From contig JAFAFW010000092.1 in assembly GCA_023423275.1 (NCBI GenBank), positions 1 to 25,756 on the forward strand: a DNA stretch of 25,756 nucleotides, written 5' to 3'. The notes under the pieces are model-generated. The model did not search any database. It worked only from the letters and a program-made list of their open reading frames with translations, and was not told the origin of the DNA. Below are positions 1 through 6,265 of this stretch, piece after piece. The stretch comes from Pseudomonadota bacterium. Its GTDB lineage: Bacteria; Pseudomonadota; Alphaproteobacteria; Rhizobiales; Hyphomicrobiaceae. How positions within the stretch are numbered: the stretch's first letter is position 1; each line of letters begins with the position of its first letter. The translations under genes and the position numbers were made by a program.

Positions 1-265
1 TCTTGCTTTCCAGCTTGATGGCATCGATCTCATCCGGCTCCAGGATGACGTAGGTGTCCTTGCCGGTCTCATAGCCCTTGACGATGTCGGAGTTGTCCAC
101 CTTGCCGACACCCTGCACCACCTTCTCGTAATTGATGCGACGGCCCGACGGCTTGTGGATCTGTCGGAACGAGATGCCAGCCGAGCTATCGACGGCATTG
201 AACAGCTCAACCGGGATCGAGACCAGGGAGAGCTTGAGATGGCCTTTCCAGTACGCACGGGGCAT
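1..265 (-). CDS. ku: Non-homologous end-joining protein Ku, N-terminal part (cut by window edge)
   Basis: Bacterial Ku binds double-strand DNA ends as a homodimer ring and recruits ligase LigD for non-homologous end joining. The reverse strand reads MPRAYWKGHLKLSLVS, then ISFRQIHK, GRRINYEKVV and KGYETGKDTYVILE. These are the hallmark beta-barrel segments of the Ku N-terminus, with no stop through 88 codons to the window edge. The ATG at 265 fits the family start (M-x-P-R-A-x-W-K-G). A GTG lies 12 codons upstream in frame, but it would add residues not usual in the family, and no strong Shine-Dalgarno decides between them. Only the first third or so of a roughly 270-300 aa protein is visible, so whether the gene is intact is unknown. 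The family call is firm. Confidence 0.93.
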   Translation of the reverse strand, partial: MPRAYWKGHLKLSLVSIPVELFNAVDSSAGISFRQIHKPSGRRINYEKVVQGVGKVDNSDIVKGYETGKDTYVILEPDEIDAIKLESK

Positions 266-397
266 GGGCTCACGCGGGACAGCAGCTACCACATCGAGTG
301 AGACGCCCGAGATCCCGGTCAAGTTCCTGATGGGACGGAACTTTGTCTCGACCGGCAGTCGCTTCCGCGATGACGGCACGACGGCACACACCCAGAT

Positions 398-589
398 TTA
401 CGGAAATGAACCCAACGCCGCGACGTTAGCGGGCGCCGATACGCCAACGTGGGCCTCCAGCACGCGCGTAACGTAGGCGGACAAGCTGCTGCCCTCCGCC
501 GGGCGGCCGGCCAACCGCTCGATTGCGGCTTTGATCGCAGGTGTCGTGCCCCGGATAACCACGTTCGTCAGCACCGAGACGGTTCGCAT
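398..589 (-). CDS. Small hypothetical protein, possibly ribbon-helix-helix-like
   Basis: This is a 63-aa open frame on the strand opposite the amidohydrolase gene; the ATG is at 589. It reads as a short beta-like start (RTVSVLTNVVIRG) followed by two amphipathic helices (PAIKAAIERLAG, then SLSAYVTRVLEAHV). That pattern is compatible with a small RHH or antitoxin-like fold, but I recognise no family. The upstream sequence has no clear Shine-Dalgarno. It sits between ku and the amidohydrolase, and its start lies only about 45 bp from the amidohydrolase start, so the two would be divergent. The residue pattern looks more like protein than a random frame, but evidence is limited to that. Confidence 0.3.
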   Translation of the reverse strand: MRTVSVLTNVVIRGTTPAIKAAIERLAGRPAEGSSLSAYVTRVLEAHVGVSAPANVAALGSFP

Positions 590-635
590 GTGGATCGGCT
601 ATAGTGCAGGTCCCAACTCGTCAAAGGGATGCGTG

Positions 636-1712
636 ATGAGATCGGGCAGGTATCAACGCCGACAGGTCCTTGGAGGCCTCGCTGCAGGTGCCACTGGGCT
701 GGCGGTCGGCTCCCGCGGGCACATTGCGAGTGCTGGGTCGTCGCGTGGGAACGGGGACGCAAGTCGTCTCGATCTACAAGTCATCGACTTCCACAGTCAC
801 TTCGTCGGACCCGCGTTCACTCCACTTGCCGGTGCTGCTGCGCCGCCTGCGCTGCGCGACCACTTTCGCGAGATCAATCGCAAGCTGGCAAGCAGCGCAT
901 CCTTACTGAACTCCATCGACGAGGCCGGGATCACGGCAAGGGTCGTCAACACGCCGTTGGAATTTATCCGCAGCATGGGCGGCGAAGCCGAGACATTCAT
1001 GGTCCAGCGCATCAATGACCAACTCGCCGATCTGGTGAGCCGTCACCCAGGCCGACTTTATGGGATGGCAACCGTGGACGCCTACAGCGGCGAGGACGGT
1101 GCCAAGGAACTGACCCGTGCCGTTCGCGAACTCGGGCTCCGCGGAGTTTTCCTAGAAAGCGCCAGGGGTGACCTCTTGCTTGACGCGCCCGAGGCCCGTC
1201 CGACACTTGCTGCCGCATCCGCTCTTGGCGTTCCGATCTTCGTACATCCGGTCAACGATCATCAACTCCGGCGGCGCTTCGGGCGTTATGGACGCGCTGG
1301 AATGATGCTCTCGCGCGGCACCATCAACGCCCTCGCGCTGATCGCTCTGCTCGAAAGCGGTACGTTGGACGAGCTACCTGGACTTCGGATCGTCGTCACC
1401 ACACTCGCCGTGGGTGCGGTCTTGCTGACGGGGGCATTTGGCGACGGGGGACGGATCAGGCAGGACGCACCGGAACTAGTCCGGCGACATGTCTACGTCG
1501 ATACCATGGGTCTCAATCCTGTGCTCATCCGCAGCATGGTCGACCTGCTTGGGCCAGATCACGTGCTGGCCGGGACCGACTGGCCGATATTCACCGAGAC
1601 CGCCGTCACCGACCGGCTGCAACGTGCTCTGACGGCCTGCGGCCTCAACGCGGCCGAGCAACGCATGATCGCCAGCGGCAACGCACTTAGGCTGCTCGGT
1701 GTAGAGAAGTAA
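636..1712 (+). CDS. Tat-exported amidohydrolase (Amidohydro_2 / ACMSD-like fold)
   Basis: A 358-aa metal-dependent hydrolase or decarboxylase of the amidohydrolase-2 (ACMSD-like) family. The chosen ATG at 636 has AAGGGA about 8 bp upstream, and it puts a twin-arginine signal at the very N-terminus (RYQRRQVLGGLAAG, residues 5-18). The enzyme is therefore probably exported folded. The frame is open further upstream, to 531, but that would bury the signal. The metal motif HxH is H53/H55 (DFHSHF). A further metal His is H204 (VPIFVHPVN) and the barrel Asp is D315 (AGTDWP). The strand that normally carries the catalytic His (family pattern VxxHGGG) reads RIVVTTLAVGAV here, so that His is missing. 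It stands alone, with ku on one side and a truncated sensor on the other. The substrate is unknown. Confidence 0.85.
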   Translation: MRSGRYQRRQVLGGLAAGATGLAVGSRGHIASAGSSRGNGDASRLDLQVIDFHSHFVGPAFTPLAGAAAPPALRDHFREINRKLASSASLLNSIDEAGITARVVNTPLEFIRSMGGEAETFMVQRINDQLADLVSRHPGRLYGMATVDAYSGEDGAKELTRAVRELGLRGVFLESARGDLLLDAPEARPTLAAASALGVPIFVHPVNDHQLRRRFGRYGRAGMMLSRGTINALALIALLESGTLDELPGLRIVVTTLAVGAVLLTGAFGDGGRIRQDAPELVRRHVYVDTMGLNPVLIRSMVDLLGPDHVLAGTDWPIFTETAVTDRLQRALTACGLNAAEQRMIASGNALRLLGVEK

Positions 1713-1971
1713 AATCTCGTGCTTTCCGCGGGGGCAGTTGGTATCGCGTCAACACATTCTTGACGCCGGGCGCTATTGTTGCCGGACATCCTGCGTGGAT
1801 CCGCGCAGTACTAAATGCGGATGAAGTCGATGGGTGGTCAGCACCGTCGGCCAAAGTGAATTGGCGGGCGCCTCGGGCTTATAATCTAGTTTTCGAGAAG
1901 ATTGCGGCATGCTTCCAGCAAAATCACAATGCCCGGCGGCGCTGACAAGACTGGAAGCGGAAGACCGATCG

Positions 1972-2235
1972 ATGGAGAAGCTCCTCTATTTGTTTCCCGA
2001 AAAGCCGCAGCCTGTGTGGTTCCGGTACGCGACAACCGCCGTCATAATGGCGTTCTGCATGGTGGTGCAAATCGGCCTTCAAAATCTTTCGGGCTTTGTT
2101 GGCTTCTTCGTCGTTCTGCCCGGCATCTTCGCCACGGGCTTCATGTTCGACCGGGCATCGTCTCTGTATGCAACTGCGCTTGGCGCGGTGTTCGCCTACC
2201 TCTCCATCATCTCAAGTACGCCGGTTGGAGGTTGA
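1972..2235 (+). CDS. Truncated membrane sensor domain (DUF4118-like), probable gene remnant
   Basis: An 87-aa protein starting at ATG 1972, with GGAAG-type sequence about 10-20 bp upstream. After a short cytosolic start (MEKLLYLFPEKP) it has about three hydrophobic segments: roughly residues 14-34 (RYATTAVIMAFCMVVQIG), 41-55 and 64-80. The layout 'R-Y-x-hydrophobic ... FFVVLPGIFATGF ... ATALGAVFAYL' resembles the N-terminal DUF4118 membrane domain of sensor histidine kinases. Such kinases go on for several hundred residues with PAS, HisKA and ATPase domains. Here the frame stops at a TGA right after the membrane part, and no kinase domain follows in any frame. I read it as a 5' fragment of a sensor kinase. 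A genuine small membrane protein is the alternative. Confidence 0.5.
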   Translation: MEKLLYLFPEKPQPVWFRYATTAVIMAFCMVVQIGLQNLSGFVGFFVVLPGIFATGFMFDRASSLYATALGAVFAYLSIISSTPVGG

Positions 2236-2539
2236 CTTCGTCGGCGCCCGGTTCCTGGTCCTCCCGAGGGGGTTCGATTGGTGCTTCACTGCAATGTGTG
2301 CATACGGCAGGTCCAGCCCAGGTCTCGCATTCGCGGCCGGGCTCAGTTTCGCTTATCAGTGGGAAAATCCGTACGAATAAGGCGAGCGCTGCAATACGCA
2401 CACGCCCGCCTTTTTTGTCAGTCGAGATAAAATCTAATCGCAATAGATAGGCTGAAAAAACTGAACTTAAATTTGATTTTTACATTCATGTCCAATCATC
2501 TTGTTGCCTGAAATACCTTTGTTATCAAAGGCATGTCTA
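2236..2539. other. Gene-free stretch with a weak terminator-like element
   Basis: About 300 bp between the truncated sensor and the left end of the parA operon. I see no convincing reading frame. AAGGCG at 2379-2384 can pair with CGCCTT at 2407-2412, running into a T stretch at 2411-2416; the 22-nt loop makes this a weak terminator at best. From about 2440 to 2530 the base composition turns clearly AT-rich, unlike both neighbours, which is consistent with the left edge of an inserted element. Confidence 0.35.
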
Positions 2540-2845
2540 TTATGCCGGGGTTTTGGCCGCAGGCAAGTCGAAACCGACATATGTGTTGCCGATGCGCGCC
2601 ATCGCCGCATTCCTGAAGAACGCCGCCCATTCTTCCCGGATCTGGTTTTGGTACATCATGTCGGCAATCTCTCTCGCCGTGGTAAATCCGCTCATTGCGA
2701 ACCTGATCACGACGAATGGGATGGCAACAGGCCACGTCAGAGCGAACAGCTCTGGGCTCTGATCTTCGTCGGCCTCGGTGAAGGTCAGCAGGTAGAAGCC
2801 GACGGCTCCGACGGCGTACAGGCAGAACAGCGTGTAGAGGATCAT
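2540..2845 (-). CDS. Small membrane protein at the end of the parA operon
   Basis: A 101-aa hypothetical protein. Residues 2-22 (ILYTLFCLYAVGAVGFYLLTF) form a clear membrane helix, followed by an acidic stretch (EADEDQ) and a second hydrophobic segment near 33-48 (ELFALTWPVAIPFVVIRF). A soluble tail follows with AREIADMMYQNQIREEWAAFF. The ATG overlaps the stop of the resolvase gene in an ATGA arrangement (2842-2845), so it is almost certainly translated by coupling from that gene. No family recognised. Its consistent position next to a resolvase and below parA suggests a role in the mobile element rather than housekeeping, but the function is not known. Confidence 0.7.
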   Translation of the reverse strand: MILYTLFCLYAVGAVGFYLLTFTEADEDQSPELFALTWPVAIPFVVIRFAMSGFTTAREIADMMYQNQIREEWAAFFRNAAMARIGNTYVGFDLPAAKTPA

Positions 2846-3411
2846 GGCGTCACTCCGATGCTGATTGGTGATTTAAGGGCACGGCGAACGGTGTCGTCTG
2901 AGCAGCCGAGTTCGGCGGCGATCTTGCCGGTGCCAAGGCCAGCGGCTTTGAGTTCCCTGATGCGCTCGGGATCGTGCTTCCGCACGCCGCCGATATAGCG
3001 GCCATCGGCCTTTGCGCGCGCGATGCCTTCGCGCTGGCGCTCCCTGATCAGGTCTCGCTCGAACTCGGCCACCGATCCGAGTACACCCAGCATCAGCTTT
3101 CCGGTCGATGTCGAGGTGTCCAGGTTCATGTTGAGGATGCGCAGGCTGGCGCCCTTGGCGATGAGCTTGGCGTGGATGTCCATCACGTCCCGGATGGAGC
3201 GCGCCAGCCGGTCGAGCTTCGTTACGATAAGCGTATCGCCGGGACGGATAAATTCCAGCAGGAGCTTCAGTTCTTCACGTCCCTCCTGCGATGCGCCGGA
3301 ACGACGTTCTTCCCGCACCATTTCGCAACCTGCTGCCTTCAGGGCATCGACCTGGGTGCGGATGCTGTTTTCCTGATCAGTGGTGCTGGTTCTCGCGTAT
3401 CCGTAGATCAT
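2842..3411 (-). CDS. Serine recombinase (resolvase/invertase family)
   Basis: A 189-aa small serine recombinase. It cuts and rejoins DNA through a covalent Ser-DNA intermediate; relatives resolve plasmid or transposon dimers or invert segments. Visible features: the N-terminal YARTST with catalytic Ser9, the LDRLARS motif carrying active-site Arg residues (about 85-92), GKLMLGVLGSVAEFERDLI (about 123-141) at the start of the long dimer helix E, and a C-terminal helix-turn-helix (LGTGKIAAELGCSDDTVRRAL, about 158-179). Length is normal. The ATG at 3411 has a very strong Shine-Dalgarno (GGAGGGGG). It lies 12 bp after the upstream 81-aa membrane protein gene and overlaps the next gene by ATGA. 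Within a partition operon, dimer resolution is the most natural role, though no res site was identified. Confidence 0.93.
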   Translation of the reverse strand: MIYGYARTSTTDQENSIRTQVDALKAAGCEMVREERRSGASQEGREELKLLLEFIRPGDTLIVTKLDRLARSIRDVMDIHAKLIAKGASLRILNMNLDTSTSTGKLMLGVLGSVAEFERDLIRERQREGIARAKADGRYIGGVRKHDPERIRELKAAGLGTGKIAAELGCSDDTVRRALKSPISIGVTP

Positions 3412-3423
3412 TTCCCCCTCCGG

Positions 3424-3669
3424 TTATTTGAACGCCTTCTTCACGGTGAAAGCGATCTCTGCAAGCGTGCCGAGGGCTATTGCTATGCCCAAAAACTGGA
3501 TGCCGCGGTCGATAACTTGGCCGGTGGTCTTCCCTGGCCAGAACTGCTGCACGGCTTCCTGTGGTGGCCCCATTGCCCCTGTTGTGATGTAGAACGCCAA
3601 CGCAACCATGACGACGCCGATGATCAACATGGTCGAAGCCACGATCCTTGCGATATGTGAGAAAACCAT
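3424..3669 (-). CDS. Small two-helix membrane protein in the parA operon
   Basis: An 81-aa hypothetical protein with two predicted membrane helices: residues 8-28 (RIVASTMLIIGVVMVALAFYI) and about 57-76 (QFLGIAIALGTLAEIAFTVK). Between them is a short soluble loop with PQEAVQQFWPGK. The ATG at 3669 is preceded by GGGAGGGGGG, a near-ideal ribosome binding site. It follows the 345-aa membrane protein gene by 74 bp and precedes the resolvase by 12 bp. I recognise no family. The tight packing with parA-operon genes and the strong RBS make it a real gene. Confidence 0.7.
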   Translation of the reverse strand: MVFSHIARIVASTMLIIGVVMVALAFYITTGAMGPPQEAVQQFWPGKTTGQVIDRGIQFLGIAIALGTLAEIAFTVKKAFK

Positions 3670-3743
3670 TCCCCCCTCCCGTTTTCACCAGAAACGCCAA
3701 CTACCAGTCCGTAAGCGGTTGCAGTCTTCCAACCATTCTCCCG

Positions 3744-4781
3744 CTACGTTGACGTGATTGCTAGTCTCCAGCCGATGCCACGCATTTCCTGGCCGTCGAA
3801 TTGCAAACCGGCGGCGCGGAAGACGGTGTCCAAGGCGGCGCCGATTTCGGAAACCGGCAAAGGTGCGAGGCCGTTGTGGGCGCACCACCCTAGATACGCA
3901 GTACGGATTGCCGCGATGGAAATGCTGCCCTCTGGCGCCGGGCAGAAGGTTTCGCACGCGAACCGGTCAGCCTCCTGGGTTGCATCGCGCTGCGGCTGGA
4001 TCTCTAGCATCGCCAAGGCGGCCGGTGATGTAGACGGAACCGGAGATGGCCCGTGGGCAGCAAACGCCACCAGCGCGGCCCCAAGGCCATTGGCTCCGAT
4101 GCCGATCAGCACGGCGGCAATCAGATCGAACTGCCAATCGGGAATACCGAGCCGATCAGCCAGCGGCGACGCCGAGCCGAGGACCGGCAGCGCCGCCAGA
4201 ACAGTACGTGCACTGTCGAGTTCGTCCCGGGCCGCATCCCGCAGCGAGGCGATCTCGGCACGAGCGGCTTCAACCTCCTGCGCGGCGGTGGCCACCTGCT
4301 GTTCGAGCAAGGCGCGGCAATGCGCGGCACAGCCTCGTTCAGCAGCTTTCTCGACAGCAGCTTTGTCGGCCGCCTGCTTGGCTTCCATGGCTGTTGTCAG
4401 CCTCGGGGCTCCGATCGCAGAAAGTGCCGAAGCAGCCTCCTGGACGCGCTGAGAGGCTTTCTCGCGGGCTTTGGCTTGCTCGACGATCGGAGCCTGCCGG
4501 GCGTCGCGCATCACGATGGTGCGCTCCGCCGTCATCAGCAACTGATAAGCCTCACCGGCCAGCAAGGCCGCGCCGACCAGAATGGCCATGACGATGCGCC
4601 CCTGGCTCCAGCACCGTCCGATCACGGCCGCGCCGATCACCAGCCCGGCGCCGAGACCGATCAGCATCGGCGCTGTGACGGTGCCGTAACCGCCATTCGC
4701 CAGCACAGCGCTGTGGATCACGGTCCCGACGATGGCAACGCCGACAATGCCGGAGGCCAGTTTAAGTGGTTCGATCCCCAT
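3744..4781 (-). CDS. Membrane/coiled-coil protein with primase-like C-terminal domain
   Basis: A 345-aa protein with an unusual layout. Three membrane helices lie at about 7-28, 38-56 and 62-82. A long Ala/Glu/Lys/Arg-rich coiled-coil follows (about 88-195) with two Cys (GCAAHC, 150-155), then a fourth hydrophobic helix (218-242) and a Pro/Ser linker. The C-terminal domain (272-342) reads RFACETFC, then AIRTAYLGWCAHNGLAPLP and a final GIGWRL. That closely resembles the small winged-helix domain at the C-terminus of P4-type phage/plasmid primases (Y-x-x-W-C-x-x-N-G-x-x-P-L). The catalytic primase and helicase parts are absent. The start overlaps the RHH gene by 20 bp, so the two are probably coupled. 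The domain make-up suggests a membrane protein that contacts DNA or a replication partner. That role is inference. Confidence 0.75.
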   Translation of the reverse strand: MGIEPLKLASGIVGVAIVGTVIHSAVLANGGYGTVTAPMLIGLGAGLVIGAAVIGRCWSQGRIVMAILVGAALLAGEAYQLLMTAERTIVMRDARQAPIVEQAKAREKASQRVQEAASALSAIGAPRLTTAMEAKQAADKAAVEKAAERGCAAHCRALLEQQVATAAQEVEAARAEIASLRDAARDELDSARTVLAALPVLGSASPLADRLGIPDWQFDLIAAVLIGIGANGLGAALVAFAAHGPSPVPSTSPAALAMLEIQPQRDATQEADRFACETFCPAPEGSISIAAIRTAYLGWCAHNGLAPLPVSEIGAALDTVFRAAGLQFDGQEMRGIGWRLAITST

Positions 4782-5070
4782 CCAGGCCCTTTGCCTCTTT
4801 CCAAAGGTCGAGGGCCTGCTCCATCAGGTCCGCGACCGAAATGCCGAGCGCTTTCGCCGTCGTGTTGGCCTCGTCTCGAAACGCGGGACTGCATCTGAAA
4901 TTGATCTGCGTCGTGCGGATCGCGCCGCGCTTACGCTGTTTCTTGGTCAGCTGGGTACGCCGTTCCTTCTTCTTGCGATCTTCGCGCGCCTGCCGTTGCG
5001 CGTCTCCTGGCGCCTCGGAGAACATGCTTGCAAACTTGATGTCCTTGGTGGCCTCGGTGTCGTCCGTCAT
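4762..5070 (-). CDS. Ribbon-helix-helix protein, probable ParA partner
   Basis: A 102-aa protein encoded directly after parA, with an ATGA stop/start overlap (5067-5070). The N-terminal half is very charged (DAQRQAREDRKKKERRTQLTKKQRKRG region, residues 23-49). The C-terminal half carries an RHH-like segment: a beta strand TTQINFRCSPAF (53-64), then helices FRDEANTTAKALG and SVADLMEQALDLW. Small RHH proteins encoded next to ParA (ParG, Omega and similar) act as centromere binders and operon repressors, with flexible basic N-terminal arms that stimulate ParA ATPase. The gene order and the basic arm fit that role well. It is not a classical ParB. The centromere candidate is the repeat cluster upstream of parA. 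Confidence 0.75.
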   Translation of the reverse strand: MTDDTEATKDIKFASMFSEAPGDAQRQAREDRKKKERRTQLTKKQRKRGAIRTTQINFRCSPAFRDEANTTAKALGISVADLMEQALDLWKEAKGLDGDRTT

Positions 5071-5708
5071 GCGGCTTTTCCCTTCACCGCCTTACGCACC
5101 GCTGCCTTGATCTCTTTCCACAGCAGGTCGATCTCCTGACCGGCGCCCTTGGTGTCGCGCTCGGCGCCGGTCGTGCCCGTGATGACGGCGCTGACGTAGG
5201 CCACGCGGTGCGAGACGCTGGTCTTTGCGAGCGGGACATTCCACGACAGCAACGTGCTGCGCGCGGCCTCCACCAGCTTGGCGTCGGATCGGGTGGCGTC
5301 GTTGATGACGACAAGGTAGGGCGTGCTCAGATCCTGACAGATCTGGATGCAATCGCGCGACGCACCGAGATCGAAGCCACTCGCACGGATCGGGATGACG
5401 ACGAAATCACAGGTCTCCACAGCATCCTCCGTCACCATCAAAGCACCAGGAGGACCGTCGAAGAGAATGTAGTCGTAGTGGCTGGTCAGGCGCAGGCTTT
5501 CGGCGGCATCACTGGCGAGATCCGCGTTGGTCAGCAGATTGGGATTGGGCGGCGATCCGCGGCGCACATACCAGTCCGACAGGCTGCTCTGCGGATCGAG
5601 ATCGCAGACCGCCACCTTGCTGTCCTGCGCCGCGCGAACCGCCAGACAGGAGACCAACGTCGTCTTGCCGACGCCACCTTTCGTGTTGAGCACACCAATG
5701 AAGTGCAT
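5067..5708 (-). CDS. parA: ParA-family partition ATPase
   Basis: A 213-aa ParA/MinD-type ATPase. The deviant Walker A is KGGVGKTT (10-17, with signature Lys10 and Lys15), the A' motif is CDLDPQ (35-40), and Walker B is YILFDGPPG (about 80-88). The protein is short and starts directly at the ATPase fold (MHFIGVLNTKGG), with no N-terminal HTH. That is the type Ib class, which pairs with small RHH adaptors rather than ParB, matching the next gene. These ATPases form DNA-bound gradients that move plasmids or complexes. The ATG is at 5708; upstream there is GGCATG-rich sequence without a strong RBS. It heads a six-gene minus-strand operon. No rep gene is visible, so it probably serves an integrative element's circular phase. 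Confidence 0.93.
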   Translation of the reverse strand: MHFIGVLNTKGGVGKTTLVSCLAVRAAQDSKVAVCDLDPQSSLSDWYVRRGSPPNPNLLTNADLASDAAESLRLTSHYDYILFDGPPGALMVTEDAVETCDFVVIPIRASGFDLGASRDCIQICQDLSTPYLVVINDATRSDAKLVEAARSTLLSWNVPLAKTSVSHRVAYVSAVITGTTGAERDTKGAGQEIDLLWKEIKAAVRKAVKGKAA

Positions 5709-6015
5709 GTTCCATGCCTCCCGACTTGAGCGGTGGCAGCACTATAGCATGAAGTCTAGCGCACAAATATGCATATACACAAATTTTATGCCTATACATT
5801 TAAGAAAAACCCAGCAAACACGGGAGATTTTCTTGCTGTGGATTTCTACGTATAGGCATCCACGACCGCCCCTTGGATGCCTCCCAGCAGCATTGACTAC
5901 CGATTATGTTCGAATGGCATCGGCCGCTCCCGCGAGACGGCGGCTGGAGCGCAAGCGCAAGAAGCTCAAGTCCGAGCCTCTTGACGAGGATAAAAGTTCC
6001 TGATTTGTTCTCGTC
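5709..6015. promoter_or_regulatory. AT-rich parA upstream region with repeated ATGCCTATAC sites
   Basis: About 300 bp upstream of parA, much more AT-rich than its surroundings. ATGCCTATAC occurs at 5788-5797, and its exact reverse complement GTATAGGCAT at 5850-5859. A one-mismatch copy, ATGCATATAC, is at 5769-5778, 19 bp from the first. Repeats of this kind upstream of type Ib par operons are usually both operator and centromere for the RHH protein. I saw no other copies elsewhere in the window. A 29-aa frame ending at 6003 is too weak to call a gene. Confidence 0.55.
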
Positions 6016-6264
6016 ATGTCAAACGCCGATCTATACGAAGTCTACCGCAGCCAGCGAGACCACAAGGACTTGCACGTCATCCACTATGCGGAGAGGTTCT
6101 ACGAGGACGTGCCCGACGAAATCCGGCACAAGGGGCCATGGTGGGGAACAGCGCGCGGTAACGTTGCCGATCTCAAGCTGCCATACCGGGTGGCGCTGGA
6201 GCGGGACGGTTATGCCATTATCGTCGAAAGCATGATTACGTTCGAGCCGGAGCCGACCCCTTGA
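6016..6264 (+). CDS. Small hypothetical soluble protein
   Basis: An 82-aa frame starting MSNADLYEVYRSQRDHKDLHV and rich in Tyr, Trp, His and acidic residues (HYAERFYEDVPDEIRHKGPWWG), with a C-terminal strand-like segment (LPYRVALERDGYAIIVES). It looks like a folded soluble domain rather than a random frame. No family recognised and no clear Shine-Dalgarno. It is divergent from the parA operon and convergent with the Rha/lipoprotein gene, whose stop begins 2 bp after its end. Being embedded in an integrated element, it is probably cargo or a regulator of that element. Confidence 0.5.
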   Translation: MSNADLYEVYRSQRDHKDLHVIHYAERFYEDVPDEIRHKGPWWGTARGNVADLKLPYRVALERDGYAIIVESMITFEPEPTP

Positions 6265-6265
6265 A

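Noticed and set aside
3377..3700. 107-aa minus-strand frame covering the 81-aa membrane protein
   Set aside because: Shadow in another phase; the 81-aa frame has the strong RBS and clear membrane helices.
4053..4898. Long plus-strand frame (281 aa) opposite the membrane/coiled-coil gene
   Set aside because: A typical antisense shadow of a GC-rich gene: His/Arg/Gly-rich, no RBS, no recognisable motif.
5914..6003. 29-aa basic peptide frame before the 82-aa gene
   Set aside because: No RBS and too short to judge; composition alone is not enough.
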